Source: Primulina eburnea (Eukaryota > Streptophyta > Magnoliopsida > Lamiales > Gesneriaceae). Taken from it: a DNA stretch of 64,000 bases. The translations under genes and the position numbers were made by a program. The number at the start of each line of letters is the position of its first letter. Positions within the stretch are counted from its first letter, which is position 1. The notes under the pieces were generated by a model. That model had not been told where the DNA came from, made no database searches, and saw nothing but the letters and a program-made list of their open reading frames with translations. This document shows positions 24,550 through 38,787 of this stretch, in pieces. The stretch covers positions 28,020,069 through 28,084,068 of the forward strand of contig NC_133104.1 of assembly GCF_022965805.1 (NCBI RefSeq), given 5' to 3'.

Positions 24550-24868
24550 AATCAAGAAAGAAGAACTAACATATCTTACATTAGAATAACCGCACAGAGA
24601 AATGGACAAACAAGAAAAGGGAAAACAAAAAGAAATTTAGACACAAGCACACACAATAAGAGGGGGGTGGGGTGAGCAAATAAAATCACTAGCAATTGAG
24701 AAATTGCAGTGTTTTTGCGCCGCCCAAAACAGCTTCGATAAGAACTGAATCACACCCAAGAAATAAAAAAGGGAGGCAATTTTCTCGCATAAATTAAACT
24801 TCTGACTGAACAAAACCACTGAGATGCCACATACCAGTATACATTTGCATTCGGATGAGGAGATCCAA

Positions 24869-27708
<2,840 letters not shown>

Positions 27709-28486
27709 CTAGTCGAAGATGATTGAATTTGCTGATCAGTTGTAGAAACGATTTTTCAGAAAAGAAAAGGCAATGTAAGGACATGATGCAAAAGTAACAT
27801 AAATACAGCTATCCAGGTATTTATCTTAAACAGGATCTATAAACAAATCAGACATTGGGCATGTGTCACTCTGTATCTAAAAAGTTTTCAATTAAGCACA
27901 GAGAACAAATCATTAAATATAAACAATCATCTCAATCAAGCGAAAAATAGCTTCTTCCTACGCTTCATATTACTCCAGTAAATCCATAAATTCGCATCGA
28001 TCCACATTAGAATGCAACAACATAAGAAGTTAAAATCCATAGCAGAAGTTTAGACTTTAGATCATGCTGAAACTGAAAAGGCATTCGCAAATTTCACAGT
28101 GTTTCACTTCATAAAGCAATAATTATCCGAAAACAAAACTCGACCAAGCCTAAAAGGCAGAAAGATCGTCTACATTTTCTTCATCATAAACATCAAACAC
28201 ACAAACAATACACATAATGATGGATTCAGTTAAAGCTCTAAACTAATCGCAGTTCTATTCATCAAAGCTTCTTCCAATGACGTTAACTCAAAATAACAAA
28301 TGAACTATCAATTTATAGAAAATCAACAATCAAACTCACATTCTAGCATCAGAAATCGAAGACTGGGGAACTAGATTGACAGAGAAACTGCAAAAATAAG
28401 TTAATCAATGCAAATAATGCAAAGAAAAAGTAAGAGATAGTTGAGAGGCGATTGCTTTTGACATACCAGAGATCGATGAAAGTGGA

Positions 28487-28519
<33 letters not shown>

Positions 28520-28550
28520 TGAAGGCAGTGTGGCTGTGTTTCTGCAATAG
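27709..28550 (-). other. CDKA 5' untranslated region with probable leader intron
   Basis: The base run just before the CDKA ATG reads GACTAG, a good splice acceptor. A matching donor, CTG/GTATGT, lies at 28466. This implies a 758-base leader intron (27709-28466), as is common in plant CDK genes. Upstream is a pyrimidine-rich leader that on the plus strand is a hexamer repeat (GAGTGA)n at 28485-28521. No other gene is seen in the intron. Confidence 0.55.
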
Positions 28551-29059
28551 GGTTGGCTTTTTTAAAAAACAAATTATATTTCGTTTTTTAAAAATTATAT
28601 GATTGGGTAAAAATATGGGCGCTTTGACCAAGATTGGATATGGTAAGTCAAGTCGTTTTCTCTACTTTTAAAAAACAATAAAAATTTCCCATTTGCTACT
28701 TGTCAAAAAATCATTGTTCTCATTCTCAACTTTATCTTTACTCCTTACTCCATTAAAACATTGTTTCAACTCTCCATATCTTTTAAATTTCCAAATTTAC
28801 CCTTATATCTTTATTTTAAATAATTGATTTTTCATTTGTAAATAATGGTTCATCATGCTTCCGTAAATAAATTAAATTTTTTTACCTCTTTGACCGGAGT
28901 ACCGCCGGGTTATATCCACCGTATTTTACGAACTGCTCCTCACAGGCCAACCACACGATCGCAACCGATGGTTACAGACGCAGATTCCTTCAGCAGCACT
29001 TGGCACAACTCTAATTCGTTTCTCAATAAAAGATAAAATTTTGAAAATAATACATGAGA
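28551..29059. other. CDKA upstream region between gene and viral remnant
   Basis: Probable CDKA promoter, AT-rich at 28660-28840. The segment 28885-29000 has higher GC content (GACCGGAGTACCGCCGGG and on) and unknown origin. A short ORF there (28845-29036, plus) has no recognisable protein character. The left boundary of the pararetrovirus remnant is near 29060 and is not exact. Confidence 0.4.
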
Positions 29060-29080
29060 GGAGCTAGAGCAAATATCTCT

Positions 29081-29086
29081 TTTATT
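29081..29086 (-). terminator. viral polyadenylation signal
   Basis: AATAAA on the minus strand, about 165 bases after the TATA box. In caulimoviruses the signal lies a short way inside the transcript and is bypassed on the first pass, producing a terminally redundant RNA. The spacing here fits that plan. Confidence 0.55.
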
Positions 29087-29250
29087 CAAACAATAACACT
29101 CTATTAATATATAGTAACCTCCTGTAGAGGAGGAGAAACTTGTTTAGTAGCTGAACACACTACACACATATACTTGAAATAAAATTATTACAAATAGTTT
29201 GAAGAAAAATGAAGAGGTTGATCGATGCCTTCATCTTCCTTCTGCTTCCT

Positions 29251-29258
29251 TATTTATA
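29251..29258 (-). promoter_or_regulatory. pararetroviral pregenomic-RNA promoter, TATA box
   Basis: The minus strand reads CTATAAATAAGGAAG, followed by a purine-rich leader, as in caulimovirus 35S-type promoters. About 90 bases upstream the viral sequence is cut by the Gypsy insertion at 29346. Any enhancer beyond that point was displaced by 3.9 kb. The promoter faces the CDKA gene. Confidence 0.65.
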
Positions 29259-29346
29259 GAAGGCTTCTTCGGATTTGAAACTCGGACTTCAAATCTTGAT
29301 AAGCCTTTACAGCTTGCCTATGGACCATGTAGTGGTTGAGTGGTCC

Positions 29347-32160
29347 TATAATGGCCCGAAAATTCGTGTTTGAAAATTTACGGAAAATTTAAAATTTTGT
29401 TTTTAAAATAATCAAAATGCCTCATTCACAAAATAAAGTGATAAATCAAGTTTAATGTTTAAAAATAGCAGCGAAAGAAATTATTTCGCACAAAATAACA
29501 AATTAAAGTAATCCAGCAACTCATAAAAATGTTTGAGCATAAAAATGGCAAGTGCTGTAAATGAGGTCCTCGGGTTCCACTACTGCCGACACAAGCTAGC
29601 TCACTGGTCCCCGCCCTCGGCCCCGACATCATCAGCACCTACAACAATCAAGTCTAGTGAGTCTAAAGACTCAGCATGCATATATCGTAAATAACGAGTA
29701 AATAATATAGTAAAATTGCATGGGATAAAAAAAAATCATGTCATGAGGCATAACGTGAAAATAACTTATCATGAGCAATTATAATACGTGCATAACTGAA
29801 CTGAAACTCATAGTGAAAATGTTTGCTCAATCGAGCCCTGTAATGAAATATCATGTAATAATTTTCTGTTGAGATTATGATCTATGCAAGTGACCCCTGA
29901 ACTGAACTGAACTGAACTGACCGGTAACTGGCGACCAGGTGAAGTAATAAACGTCTGATCAGACTAATGCCACAGTATATTGGGTGGTACATAACTGAAC
30001 TGACCGGTAACTGGCGACCGGATGATACAATGATCCCATGATAGTGAAATGGTCACAAGCAATATCGCATAAATCTCAAAAATGAATATTTTATAATTTT
30101 ATGCACGTAATATAATTAAATGGCATTATGAAGTATCCTGTATTATTTTACCACATGGATTGGATCGTTCTCAGGCTCACTGCGACCTAAATTTAACATG
30201 AAAAATATGCAAATGATTTTCTTGACCAAACTTTGTAATTGAATCCAAAAATGAGACAATTACGCCCAACGACTTCGTATTTAATCATGACTCCATGCCA
30301 ACCTGAACCAACACCGAACCATCATTTAGTCATGATTAAAATACACTTAAAATGATGAAATAATCCTCCTAAAATGGTGAGGCCGAAATTTTGGTGAATG
30401 GAGGCCAAAACATGAAACGCTCTTTCGAGAGTCAATTTGGCACATCGCACCGTAATTTCTCGTACGACTTCTAAAATGATCCGAATCACGAACGGCAAAA
30501 AACATGACCTTTCTAACACGATGAGGCACAGTTCAGTCCAAGGACATAGGCTAAAAGCCAACCAAGGACCCGAAATGTACCTCTGAACCGCAGGTACAGT
30601 TGCTGTCACAAAACAATACAGCAGCTGTGCTTTGGTTTCCTTGCGTCGTTTGCGAGGCTAATGGCCATTGGGGCTTGAACCACTGACCAAAGCCTCTTAC
30701 CAACATCCTAGGGTATGGTTTGAACCATGGCTAAGGGTCAGAGGCCAACCAAGATCCACACCATTCCACCAAAAACCGAACAACACATGTAGTAGGGGAA
30801 AGGGCCGAGGGGCTGTTCTTGTTTCTTTAATTAAAAACCGATTCAACCATGGACCAAGCCTCAAAAGAGCGACTTGGTCAAGTCTTAGACATGATAGGGA
30901 TAGGTTATAACCATGGCTATAGCCCTTAGGGCAGCCAAGATCAGATCCATTTCCCTTTGACAGCAACAACAAAAATCGAAGCACAAAAAAGGGCATGCTT
31001 GGGAAGTTGCTGTCATTTCTGATTTCCAGCATGTATGGGGCTTGAACTAATGGACCAACATGATCCTAACATGTCTTAGTACATGTCTAGATACAGCTTT
31101 GGGAGCCTGGACACGAGCCATCCACCTGAAACACCAAAAACAAGTGAACCGTGAGGAGCACAAGGAAGGGCCGAAAACCTGCATCTTTTATTTTTGAAAA
31201 GTTCTTGATATATTTCGGTTATACCATGGAAATGATGATCATATAATGTTTAAAAATGTTAATATGACTTGATTGAAGAGCGAGGAAAAATATAAACATG
31301 CCTGGTTTCGTTTTGAAAAGAAAAACGAACGAAACGACGACGCGGCGCGGAGGAGAGGGAGCGTTTTCTATCTTGCTTGCTACTCGATTTTTCCTCTTGT
31401 TTCTACCTATGAGGGTCACGATTTTTCTCTCAATATGGCTCTGAATTCGGTGGTGAGGAAGGGGAAATGGTGGTTAGGAGAGTGAGGGGAAGGGGTTGCA
31501 ATATAAGAGGGATGGCAAGACCAAGTCTACCTCTTTTGAAATTTGAAATTGTTTGCTAACCAAATGATTGTTGGAGGGATACTAGAGTGACCGAATCCTA
31601 CATGCTAAACAAGGCTAGGATATTGATTTAATATTAATTAATTAAGGGTGATTAATAAATGAAAAGATTATCATGCTAAGGGATGACAAGGAAAGGGTCA
31701 AAGGTGAGTTGGCAAGGAATTGATTAATCATCTAAGGGGCCGAAAATTAAACAAATATATGGAGGGGAAATATTGTTTAGTTAGTAAATTTTAAACCTTT
31801 AGAGCCTTACCTATCCTTTAAATAATTTAGTGAATTAACACCAAAAATTATGGAACCTAAATGAACTTATTTCCTACTCACCTCAAGTTACTTAAATAAT
31901 TCCTTAAACCTTCTTTTAACTTAAATTAACTTATTAGCTAGCAATAATAGACTCTGGGAATGATTTTCTAAATCTTAAATTTTATCTCAAAACTTCAACT
32001 CCAGTCCGGCCTCACTGAATTAACTGAAAAGATAAAAATTTAAACTACTGCATAAAATAACTAAATTTTAAAGAAAATCATTTAAATACTCATGCAATAA
32101 AATCATTTTAATTTAAAATACTAGAATTATGCATACGTAGTCTAATTTACGGGTTCTACA
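29347..32160 (-). repeat. 3' LTR of the deleted Gypsy element
   Basis: Ends GGGTTCTACA at 32160 and begins TATAATGGCCC, where TGTAATGGCCC would be expected, so the terminal TG is mutated. It is collinear with 6372-9519 but clearly diverged. Small ORFs inside have no protein character. Confidence 0.88.
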
Positions 32161-32196
32161 ACTCTTCCCCCTTTAAAAGAAATTTCGTCCTCGAAA

Positions 32197-32853
32197 TTAA
32201 AACTCACCGAATAACTCGGGGTACCGACTCCTCATCTCTGGCTCAGACTCCCACGTAGCTTCCTCCTCTGAATGGTTGAGCCATTTGACTTTCACTCGCT
32301 TAACCAGCTTGTTCCGAAGCTTCTTCTCCTTCTTGTCTAAGATCTGCACTGGTCTCTCCTCATAAGATAGGTTTGGAGTAAGCTGCAACGGCTCAAAATT
32401 CAAGACATGCAAAGGATTCGCCATATACTTCCTCAGCATAGAAACGTGGAACACATTGTGTACTCTGGCCAGATTCGGCGGAAGAGCCACACGATAAGCT
32501 AGCGTCCCAACTCTGTCGAGGATCTCAAATGGTCCAATGAATCTCGGACTGAGATTCCCTTTCTTCCCAAATCGCATGAGACCCTTCATAGGTGCTACCT
32601 TCACAAAGACATGGTCGCCAACGGCAAACTCTAGGTCTCTCCTTCTCTGATGTGCATAAATCTTCTGTCGACTCTGAGCAGTCCTCATCCTATCAAGGAT
32701 CTTGAATAATACATCGGTAGCCTGCTGAATAATCTCCGGACCCAACTCTGATCTCTCCCCTACTTCATCCCAATGAACAGGAGATCTACACTTACGACCA
32801 TACAGTGCTTCATACGGAGCCATACCAATAGACGATTGGAATTGATTAATCAT
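32197..32853 (-). pseudogene. Gypsy integrase C-terminal part with chromodomain-like tail
   Basis: An open frame of 218 codons: FQSSIGMAPYEALYGRKCRS, GDHVFVKVAPMKG, FGKKGNLSPRFIGPFEI, HNVFHVSMLRKY, then VKWLNHSEEEATWESE and YPELFGEF before TAA. It has no stop, unlike the matching part of the first Gypsy element. The first few codons at 32840-32853 already belong to LTR sequence, so the true N-terminal side is lost. Without the RT and the core it cannot act. Confidence 0.9.
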
Positions 32854-33288
32854 CTAAGGGGCCGAAAATTAAACAAATATATGTTGGGGAAATATTGTTT
32901 AGTTAGTAAATTTTAAACCTTTAGAGCCTTACCTATCCTTTAAATAATTTAATGAATTAACACCAAAAATTATGGAACCTAAATGAACTTATTTCCTACT
33001 CACCTCAAGTTACTTAAATAATTCCTTAAACCTTCTTTTAACTTAAATTATTTTATTAGATAGCTAAAATAAACTCTGGGAATGATTTTCTAAAATTTAT
33101 ATTTTATCTCAAAACTTCAACTCCAGTCTGACCTCACTGAATTAACTGAAAATATAAAAATTTAAACTACTGCATAAAATAACTAAATTTTAAAGAAAAA
33201 CATTTAAATACTCATGCAATAAAATCATTTAATTTAAAATACTAGAATTATGCATGGCTTATACGTAGTTTAATTTACGGGTTCTACA
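32849..33288 (-). repeat. 5' LTR fragment of the deleted Gypsy element
   Basis: Repeats the end of the 3' LTR (from about 31712 on) up to the terminus at 33288. The 5' part of this LTR, the primer-binding site, gag, and most of pol are absent. Confidence 0.88.
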
Positions 33289-33312
33289 GGTCCCTTCTTG
33301 TCATGTCTTTTT

Positions 33313-34986
33313 CTAGATTATTAATTTAGAAATTAAATTCTCATCTTCTTTTATCTCCCTTAGATACCATTGACGATGAGCATATAAGAGATCTGCGGTA
33401 ATTTCATCTCCTTTTTCCTGGAAACGTTGGACTAGCCATTTAAGAGCATCTGCCTCTTTTCTTTTATAATTGATTTTATTTTTCAAGACTTTCAGATATA
33501 CCCGGTAGATATTTAAGTTTTGATTTTGGTGTGTTTAACTGGTTCCATTTACCCTTATTTATAGTGTAAATTTGGGATCCAGTTTTCTTGTTTTTCTTCT
33601 TTGGATTCTTTTTTTAAATTACGTATTCAATGGTTCTTGTCATTTTCCACTGATTATTGGTGGTCATGTCCTTAAACTCACATGGTGGGTTTTCTTTTTG
33701 TTAGTGGACTAGTTACATGTCCATCATCAATTTTGTCGAGGAATCTTTGGTTTTCGGTGTCCTCGAGGAAAACGTGAATGTGGTCCATCCCCACTTGTGC
33801 TTGTGTCGGTAAAGTGTTTCCGATCAGATCTCGGTTTGAATCTTTTACCGAATTCAGGTTCCTTCTGGTTTTGGCATTCTCCACAAAAGATTTCTCTTTT
33901 TCTCGAATAAATCTTTTGCAAAACTTGTGGTTTTTCCTGTCATGGTGTTTAACAAGAATGATCCGTTCACTGAATGATTATAAAATTTGAACGGGAACTT
34001 GCTTTGTCCATATCAGTGAGACAGACCCATAAACCTCATGCTCTTCGTGTAGACATATCATCTTCAGAAATTGAAGCAACCAGAGGTGTTTCTTATGTTG
34101 GAGGGTCCTTGATAAATTTTTAAATATTTGTATCCGGCCTCCTTAACTTGATGAAATGAAAGGCTTCATGAGAACCTTTCCCTGCTGGTTCTGGTGCTGC
34201 ACTGAAAAAGTATAGCTCCAAAACATCTCCTCTGGACAATTAATCATTATTCGCCCAATTTTCATGAACAGCTTCCTGGATCCATTTTGGTAGTCCAGAA
34301 ATTTCCGGAAAGCTTGGTGATGTAGTATAAACTGAGGCAAGAGCCCCAAATTCATACCATTCCTTGACCTCCTTTGGATATGAATTTGGTTTCATCCATA
34401 CCCTGGGATATTTTCCTGAAACATTAACACTGTTAGCAGCTGGGTTCATTCCAATTCTTGTTTTCAATTTCTCCCAATTCTGCTGATAAACCTGAAATAG
34501 AGAAATTGTTGCTTCGTTAGTACCAACCTTAGATTTGCCTTTGTCAATACGAGGCCTAAGGTTGATCTCTCCATCTTCAATCCTCGAGGTGAAGGGTTGA
34601 GTTGAAGACTCAAGATAAGGATCAGGAGTCTCTATTTTTGTTTCAGCCGACTCATCTGGTGATGATCCCGACTTAACACTTGTGCAAGGGGTATTTGAAT
34701 CCCTCGCTACAGGTATAGAGTCATGTACTCAAAAACTCTCCATTTGGGAAACCAATGGCATCTCAATTCCTTGGAGGATAGGCATTTGCATTACAGACCA
34801 TAACTGTGTATATGCCTGTAAACAACCTGTAATTCGATCAGAGACAATTATCTTATCAGCTTGTTGTAGCCTTCCCGCAACTTCTGCGTTAACGGCCAAC
34901 TTGTTGAACTCGGTTTGAAGCATTTCAAGGTGCTCCATCAAATGCCTCTGCATCTTGATAATAGCATCAATGTCAATGATGTCCAT
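33313..34986 (-). pseudogene. viral transactivator/inclusion-body-like ORF, broken
   Basis: The ATG at 34986 overlaps the end of the RT ORF by 14 bases: the RT stop lies within ATGGACATCATTGA. The start is helical (DAIIKMQRHLMEHLEMLQ). The middle has the motif YPRVWMKPNSYPKEVK followed by FGALASVYTTSPSFPEIS, which I associate with the caulimovirus translational transactivator. The C-terminal part is Lys/Glu-rich and ends at TAG near 33313. Several in-frame stops (for example after QMESF, and at 34239) and frame changes break it. In exogenous relatives this protein supports translation of the polycistronic RNA and forms inclusions. Confidence 0.7.
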
Positions 34987-36475
34987 CTCTTGTTAAAAAA
35001 TCTGCAAGAATATTTTCATGAGATTTTATTATCACAATATCAAAAATATAATTTTGACATAGTGCTTGCCATCTTAATAATCTGGCTTTCTCAGTTTTAG
35101 ATTCAATTCTATTCCTTTAGAAAGCTTTCACCTGTGTATTATCAACTTTAAAAGTGAATTTGTTTGCAAGTAAGAATAATGGCCATTTTTCAAAAGCCCT
35201 TTTTACTGCATAAAATTATTTCTCATTGATATGCCATCTGATGGCTTCTGCATCTGAGAATAACCCACTACAATATCTACATGGTTGTTCTCCATCTGGT
35301 GTGAGCTTAGTAAGAACTGCTGCCCACCAATGATCACTGGCATCGGTATACAATACTAGATCATCTTCGTCTTGAGGAATAGCCATTTTTGGAAGATTTT
35401 TACAAACCTTCTTTAAATGGATAAGTCCTTCTGTGTGTTCTTTTATCCATATAAATCTTGCATCTTTTTTCAATAATGGACTAAACACCTTCCTGTGTTT
35501 TGCTAGGTTTTTGATAAACATCCCAGCAAAATTAACAACTCCTAAGAAACTTTGAAGTTGCTTCTTGTCTTTGAGATTTTCTAGAAAATTCTGCACCTTT
35601 TCCACTATGTGTTCTTGGAGAATTATTTTTGACTCATCGATTTCAATTCCGAGGAATTCAATCTTCCTTGTAGCAATGACTACTTTCTTTTCAGATAAAA
35701 CCAGTCCTTATTTCTTGCAAACATTAGAGAAAATCTCCAAATGCTTAATATGTTCATTCATATCTTTAGATGCTATTAAAACATCGTCAATGTAAACAAA
35801 CATAAACTTAAAATAATCTTTAAAAAGATTATCCATCTTTCTTTGAAATATCTAGGGTGAATAAGCCAACCCCATTGGTAATACTTCCCAAATATAATGT
35901 CCTTGAGGTGTGGAGAAAACTGTGAATTTCTTGCTTTCTTCCTGCATCTGAATCTGATAGAATCCTGACTTGCAATCAAATTTAGAGAATATCTTGGCAT
36001 TGCGAATGCAACTAATCAAGTGTTCTCTACTAGGTATAAAATACCCATCAAACTCCAGAATCTTATTAATTTCTTGATAATTAATAACAAGTCTGGGTTT
36101 TCCTCTTTTTATCTCACCATGCTTTCTTACCAGAAAACCTGAACTGCTATATGGTGACATACCTGCTTTGATCAAACCAAGGTCCAAATGTTCCTTGATT
36201 ATAATCTGCATATCCCTTTGATCAATGATATTCATTGGGATAGGCTTGCAACGGACAAATTCATAATCTTTGCCTTCCTTAATCTTAAGGCAAGCTTTGA
36301 GTTGATTTATTTCCCACCATGCCAAGGGATCTTCATTGTAGTTTTCTTTGATCCTCTTCTTGATATCTTCCAGTGATACATTGGATTCAAACTCTACTTC
36401 ATTGGTCTGTAGAGTTATCTTAAGAAATTCTATATCTCCTGGTTGGAGTTCCTTATTTGCTCTCAACTGGAGCAT
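34973..36475 (-). pseudogene. viral reverse transcriptase and RNase H, broken
   Basis: RT motifs: PSYSSS-like SPYSSSGFLVRKHGE, KPRLVINYQEINK, FSKFDCKSGFYQIQM, VLPMGLAYSP and catalytic YIDD at 35783-35794. RNase H motifs include LVLYTDASDHWW. The end ILADFLTR overlaps the next ORF. The family is set by a DCKSGF box and the lack of integrase, which fit Caulimoviridae rather than Gypsy. Stops occur after GLAYSP, near 35705 and at 35216, among others. A TGA between protease and RT (about 36482) breaks the joint frame. Confidence 0.85.
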
Positions 36476-36481
36476 TGTTTC

Positions 36482-37091
36482 TCAAAACCGTCTTGAATCC
36501 TTCATTTTTGAGTTCATAAGTTTTCCTGAATCACCACGCTTGCTGCGAAACTGGATTGGCAATTTTCTGTAAAATGCCTCTCGTGGTCTCTCGACTATGA
36601 TTTTGTGATCACAGGGTGTTGTGAACACTAATCGTCTAGTCTCATTTTCTTGAGTATAGGACTTAAACATTTGTAGGAAATTATTTCCTAACAATATGTA
36701 AGCTCTTGTATCATGAAAATAAATTGGTGGTTTCTTTACCTTGTACCAAGGTGTTTGTCTAGCACCGCCAATCATGATTTCAGTCCTCTTAATCCCTTTA
36801 CATAGGATTAAGATTCTTCTAGAAAAATCTCTCCCAACAACCTTGGGTAATTCTTCGTCCAAATTATTTGGAAAAATTCCTCGTTTTGCTGTGCAGATTC
36901 CAGCCCCTGAATCAATATAAGCAGCAAAGTATTCTGCCTTATATTGTTCATATAACATTCCTATTGGAATGTATATGGAAAATGGACTTGTGGTCATTGG
37001 ATTTTTCACATTTTATCCTCTGCCATAAACTCCATTCCATATTCTAGACGATTCCAAGGTTTGTGTTCCTCGAGAAACTCTAGTCCAAGAA
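36482..37091 (-). pseudogene. viral aspartic protease domain
   Basis: Contains AAYIDSGAGICTAKRG, an aspartic protease active site (D-S-G) in the caulimovirus style, and a later ILLGNNFLQMF segment typical of the second half of the fold. The frame 36482-37009 is open and ends at a TGA in the same frame as RT, so the original was probably one protease-RT protein. The protease releases RT and processes coat protein. Confidence 0.8.
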
Positions 37092-38227
37092 TTAGTCGAT
37101 CTGATTCTTTCCCTGAATTCCTTGGATATAGACTTCCAGTTCTCCGATATTAATCAGTCCTTGGTAAGTTCCTATCGTAGGTTGCTCCAAATAATATATG
37201 GTATTACAAGAAAATTGATTCCATTTCTTCGTAATATCAAATACTATTTCTATTTCCTTCCATCCTTCTGGGCATCTAAGCTTTCCTATTGTAGAAAAAG
37301 TTTTCAGCTCCTGTTGGGTTTCTATGACCGGCGTTTTTCCCCATCTGTAACTTGTTATTCTATCTCCTTGAAAAGATAGTCTTCTTGATTCCAATCTAAG
37401 ACTTTGATTCCTTTGTAGAATCGGTTTGTCTTGGATTTGGATATCTGTTTCCTGTATTAAAGAAAACTCAATTCTTTCTGGATAAATTGCCTGAGCAACT
37501 TTTCTAAATATCTCTTGTATTTCAATAAACTTGTTTCTAATAAACAATTCAGAATGATGTGTATTAGATAGAGCTTATGAAATTTGATAGGTAATAGAAT
37601 ATGGTCTATTACCTTCTTTCATCAACCTTTTTCCTTGAAGTTCTGATGCAATGTCAAGGCTCGGCTGAAATCTCGATCTGCCAGGTTGTAGGCTATCCTT
37701 GGATAGATTACTCCTACAGTCTTTCCTGCACAGAGGTTTCCTGAGATTGTTCCCAGTATTGAATCTTGTAGATTCCCCATTCTTTTATCGCATATAGTAA
37801 TATCAATAGGTGAATCTATTCCTTCTTTGAAAGTAGCCTTTATCATAATCTGGATTGCTCCGATATGAATCCAGGACATGGTCCTTGCTACTTCTATCTT
37901 GAGTTTTTGTAATTCCTCCTTAATTTCTTCGGAAGGATTTAACTGCATCTCCATTCTATTTCCTGTAAGTTCCATTGGGATAGCCATTTTCTTTCTAGAA
38001 ACTTTATAGATTAGATGATGCTTTCTGTTTCTTAGGCCAAGACTTCCTAAGAACTTTTCTATCTGTCCTGCAAAGAAACCTTGATATCTCTTTAGACTCG
38101 AATTTTCTCTCATGATTCTCTGAACCATGTTATGAGATATTGCTGTCTGGCTGAAAAACCCAGATAGATCTTCATGTGTTTCGTGTCGAAACACCTCATC
38201 TTCAGTCAGATTCTGATTCTGTTCCAT
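37092..38227 (-). pseudogene. viral movement protein (30K type), broken
   Basis: Starts MEQNQNLTEDEVFRHETHED. The core has GAIQIMIKATFKEGIDSPI and a segment ending in GVIYPRIAYNLADRDFSRAL, in which I recognise the pararetrovirus movement-protein core (LxD-type). The frame stops at 37622; the same protein probably continues in another frame (ELFIRNKFIEIQEIFRKVAQ) to 37092. Movement proteins modify plasmodesmata. The assignment of the last 150 residues to this protein is less certain. Confidence 0.7.
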
Positions 38228-38249
38228 CAGATTCTTCCTGACTTAAGAC

Positions 38250-38361
38250 TTATTCTTCTTCATATATACTTTCATCTGAGGCAATATCCTCAAACCGGTA
38301 TACTTGAATAAGATCTTGGTAATAAACTGCTTCTTCAATATCCGAGGTAGGATCAAAGCGT
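38250..38361 (-). pseudogene. viral coat protein, acidic C-terminal fragment
   Basis: An open stretch with FDPTSDIEEAVYYQD and a Glu/Asp-rich end before TAA at 38250-38252. Acidic tails are common in caulimovirus coat proteins. It is separated from the zinc-knuckle fragment at 53565 by the second Gypsy insertion, and the TAATA duplication marks the break. Confidence 0.65.
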
Positions 38362-38366
38362 TTAAT

Positions 38367-38748
38367 ATGTAATGCCCGAGAATTAATCACGGTTAATTAA
38401 CCATTATTGAGTACTAATTTAATGTGATTATGAAAGGGCTAACCGAGACACAAAAGGAGATCACGTGTGAAATTGAAGTGCGAGGACAGTAGCATCGGCG
38501 CACATGCGCGAGTATACGCGCGCACATGCGCGAGAGGAGGAGAGGGGTTGGCGCACATGCGCGACTGAATGCGCGCACATGCGCCAAACAGGCAGAAGAC
38601 ATTGTGCATATGCGCGGAAGATGTCGCGCATATGCGCGAGTTGCAAAAGCCGAGACCAGTAGGTCTCGCGCATATGCGCCAGTAATGTCGCGCATATGCG
38701 CGAGTCATGCAAAATGAAAAATCGACATGTGGTGTATTATGCAACGCT

Positions 38749-38787
<39 letters not shown>

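Larger units (their letters stand above)
29347..33288 (-). mobile_element. Gypsy element reduced by internal deletion
   Basis: Flanked by the 5-base duplication GGTCC (29342-29346 and 33289-33293), so it is one insertion. It holds a nearly whole 3' LTR, the last 660 bases of pol, and only the final 440 bases of the 5' LTR. The LTR and the pol tail resemble the first Gypsy element, so it is the same or a sister family. The deletion joins integrase to the inside of the 5' LTR at about 32848. It landed in the viral region between the transactivator-like ORF and the promoter. Confidence 0.92.

Noticed and set aside
28401..28631. ORF with HSHSHSHS run
   Set aside because: It comes from the (GAGTGA)n repeat in the CDKA leader.
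28605..28645. E2F-like site upstream of CDKA (GGGCGCTTTG)
   Set aside because: It does not match the TTTSSCGC consensus on either strand.
38498..38701. CRISPR-like regular repeats
   Set aside because: The units are short palindromes with irregular spacing, inside a plant LTR. There are no spacers and no cas genes.
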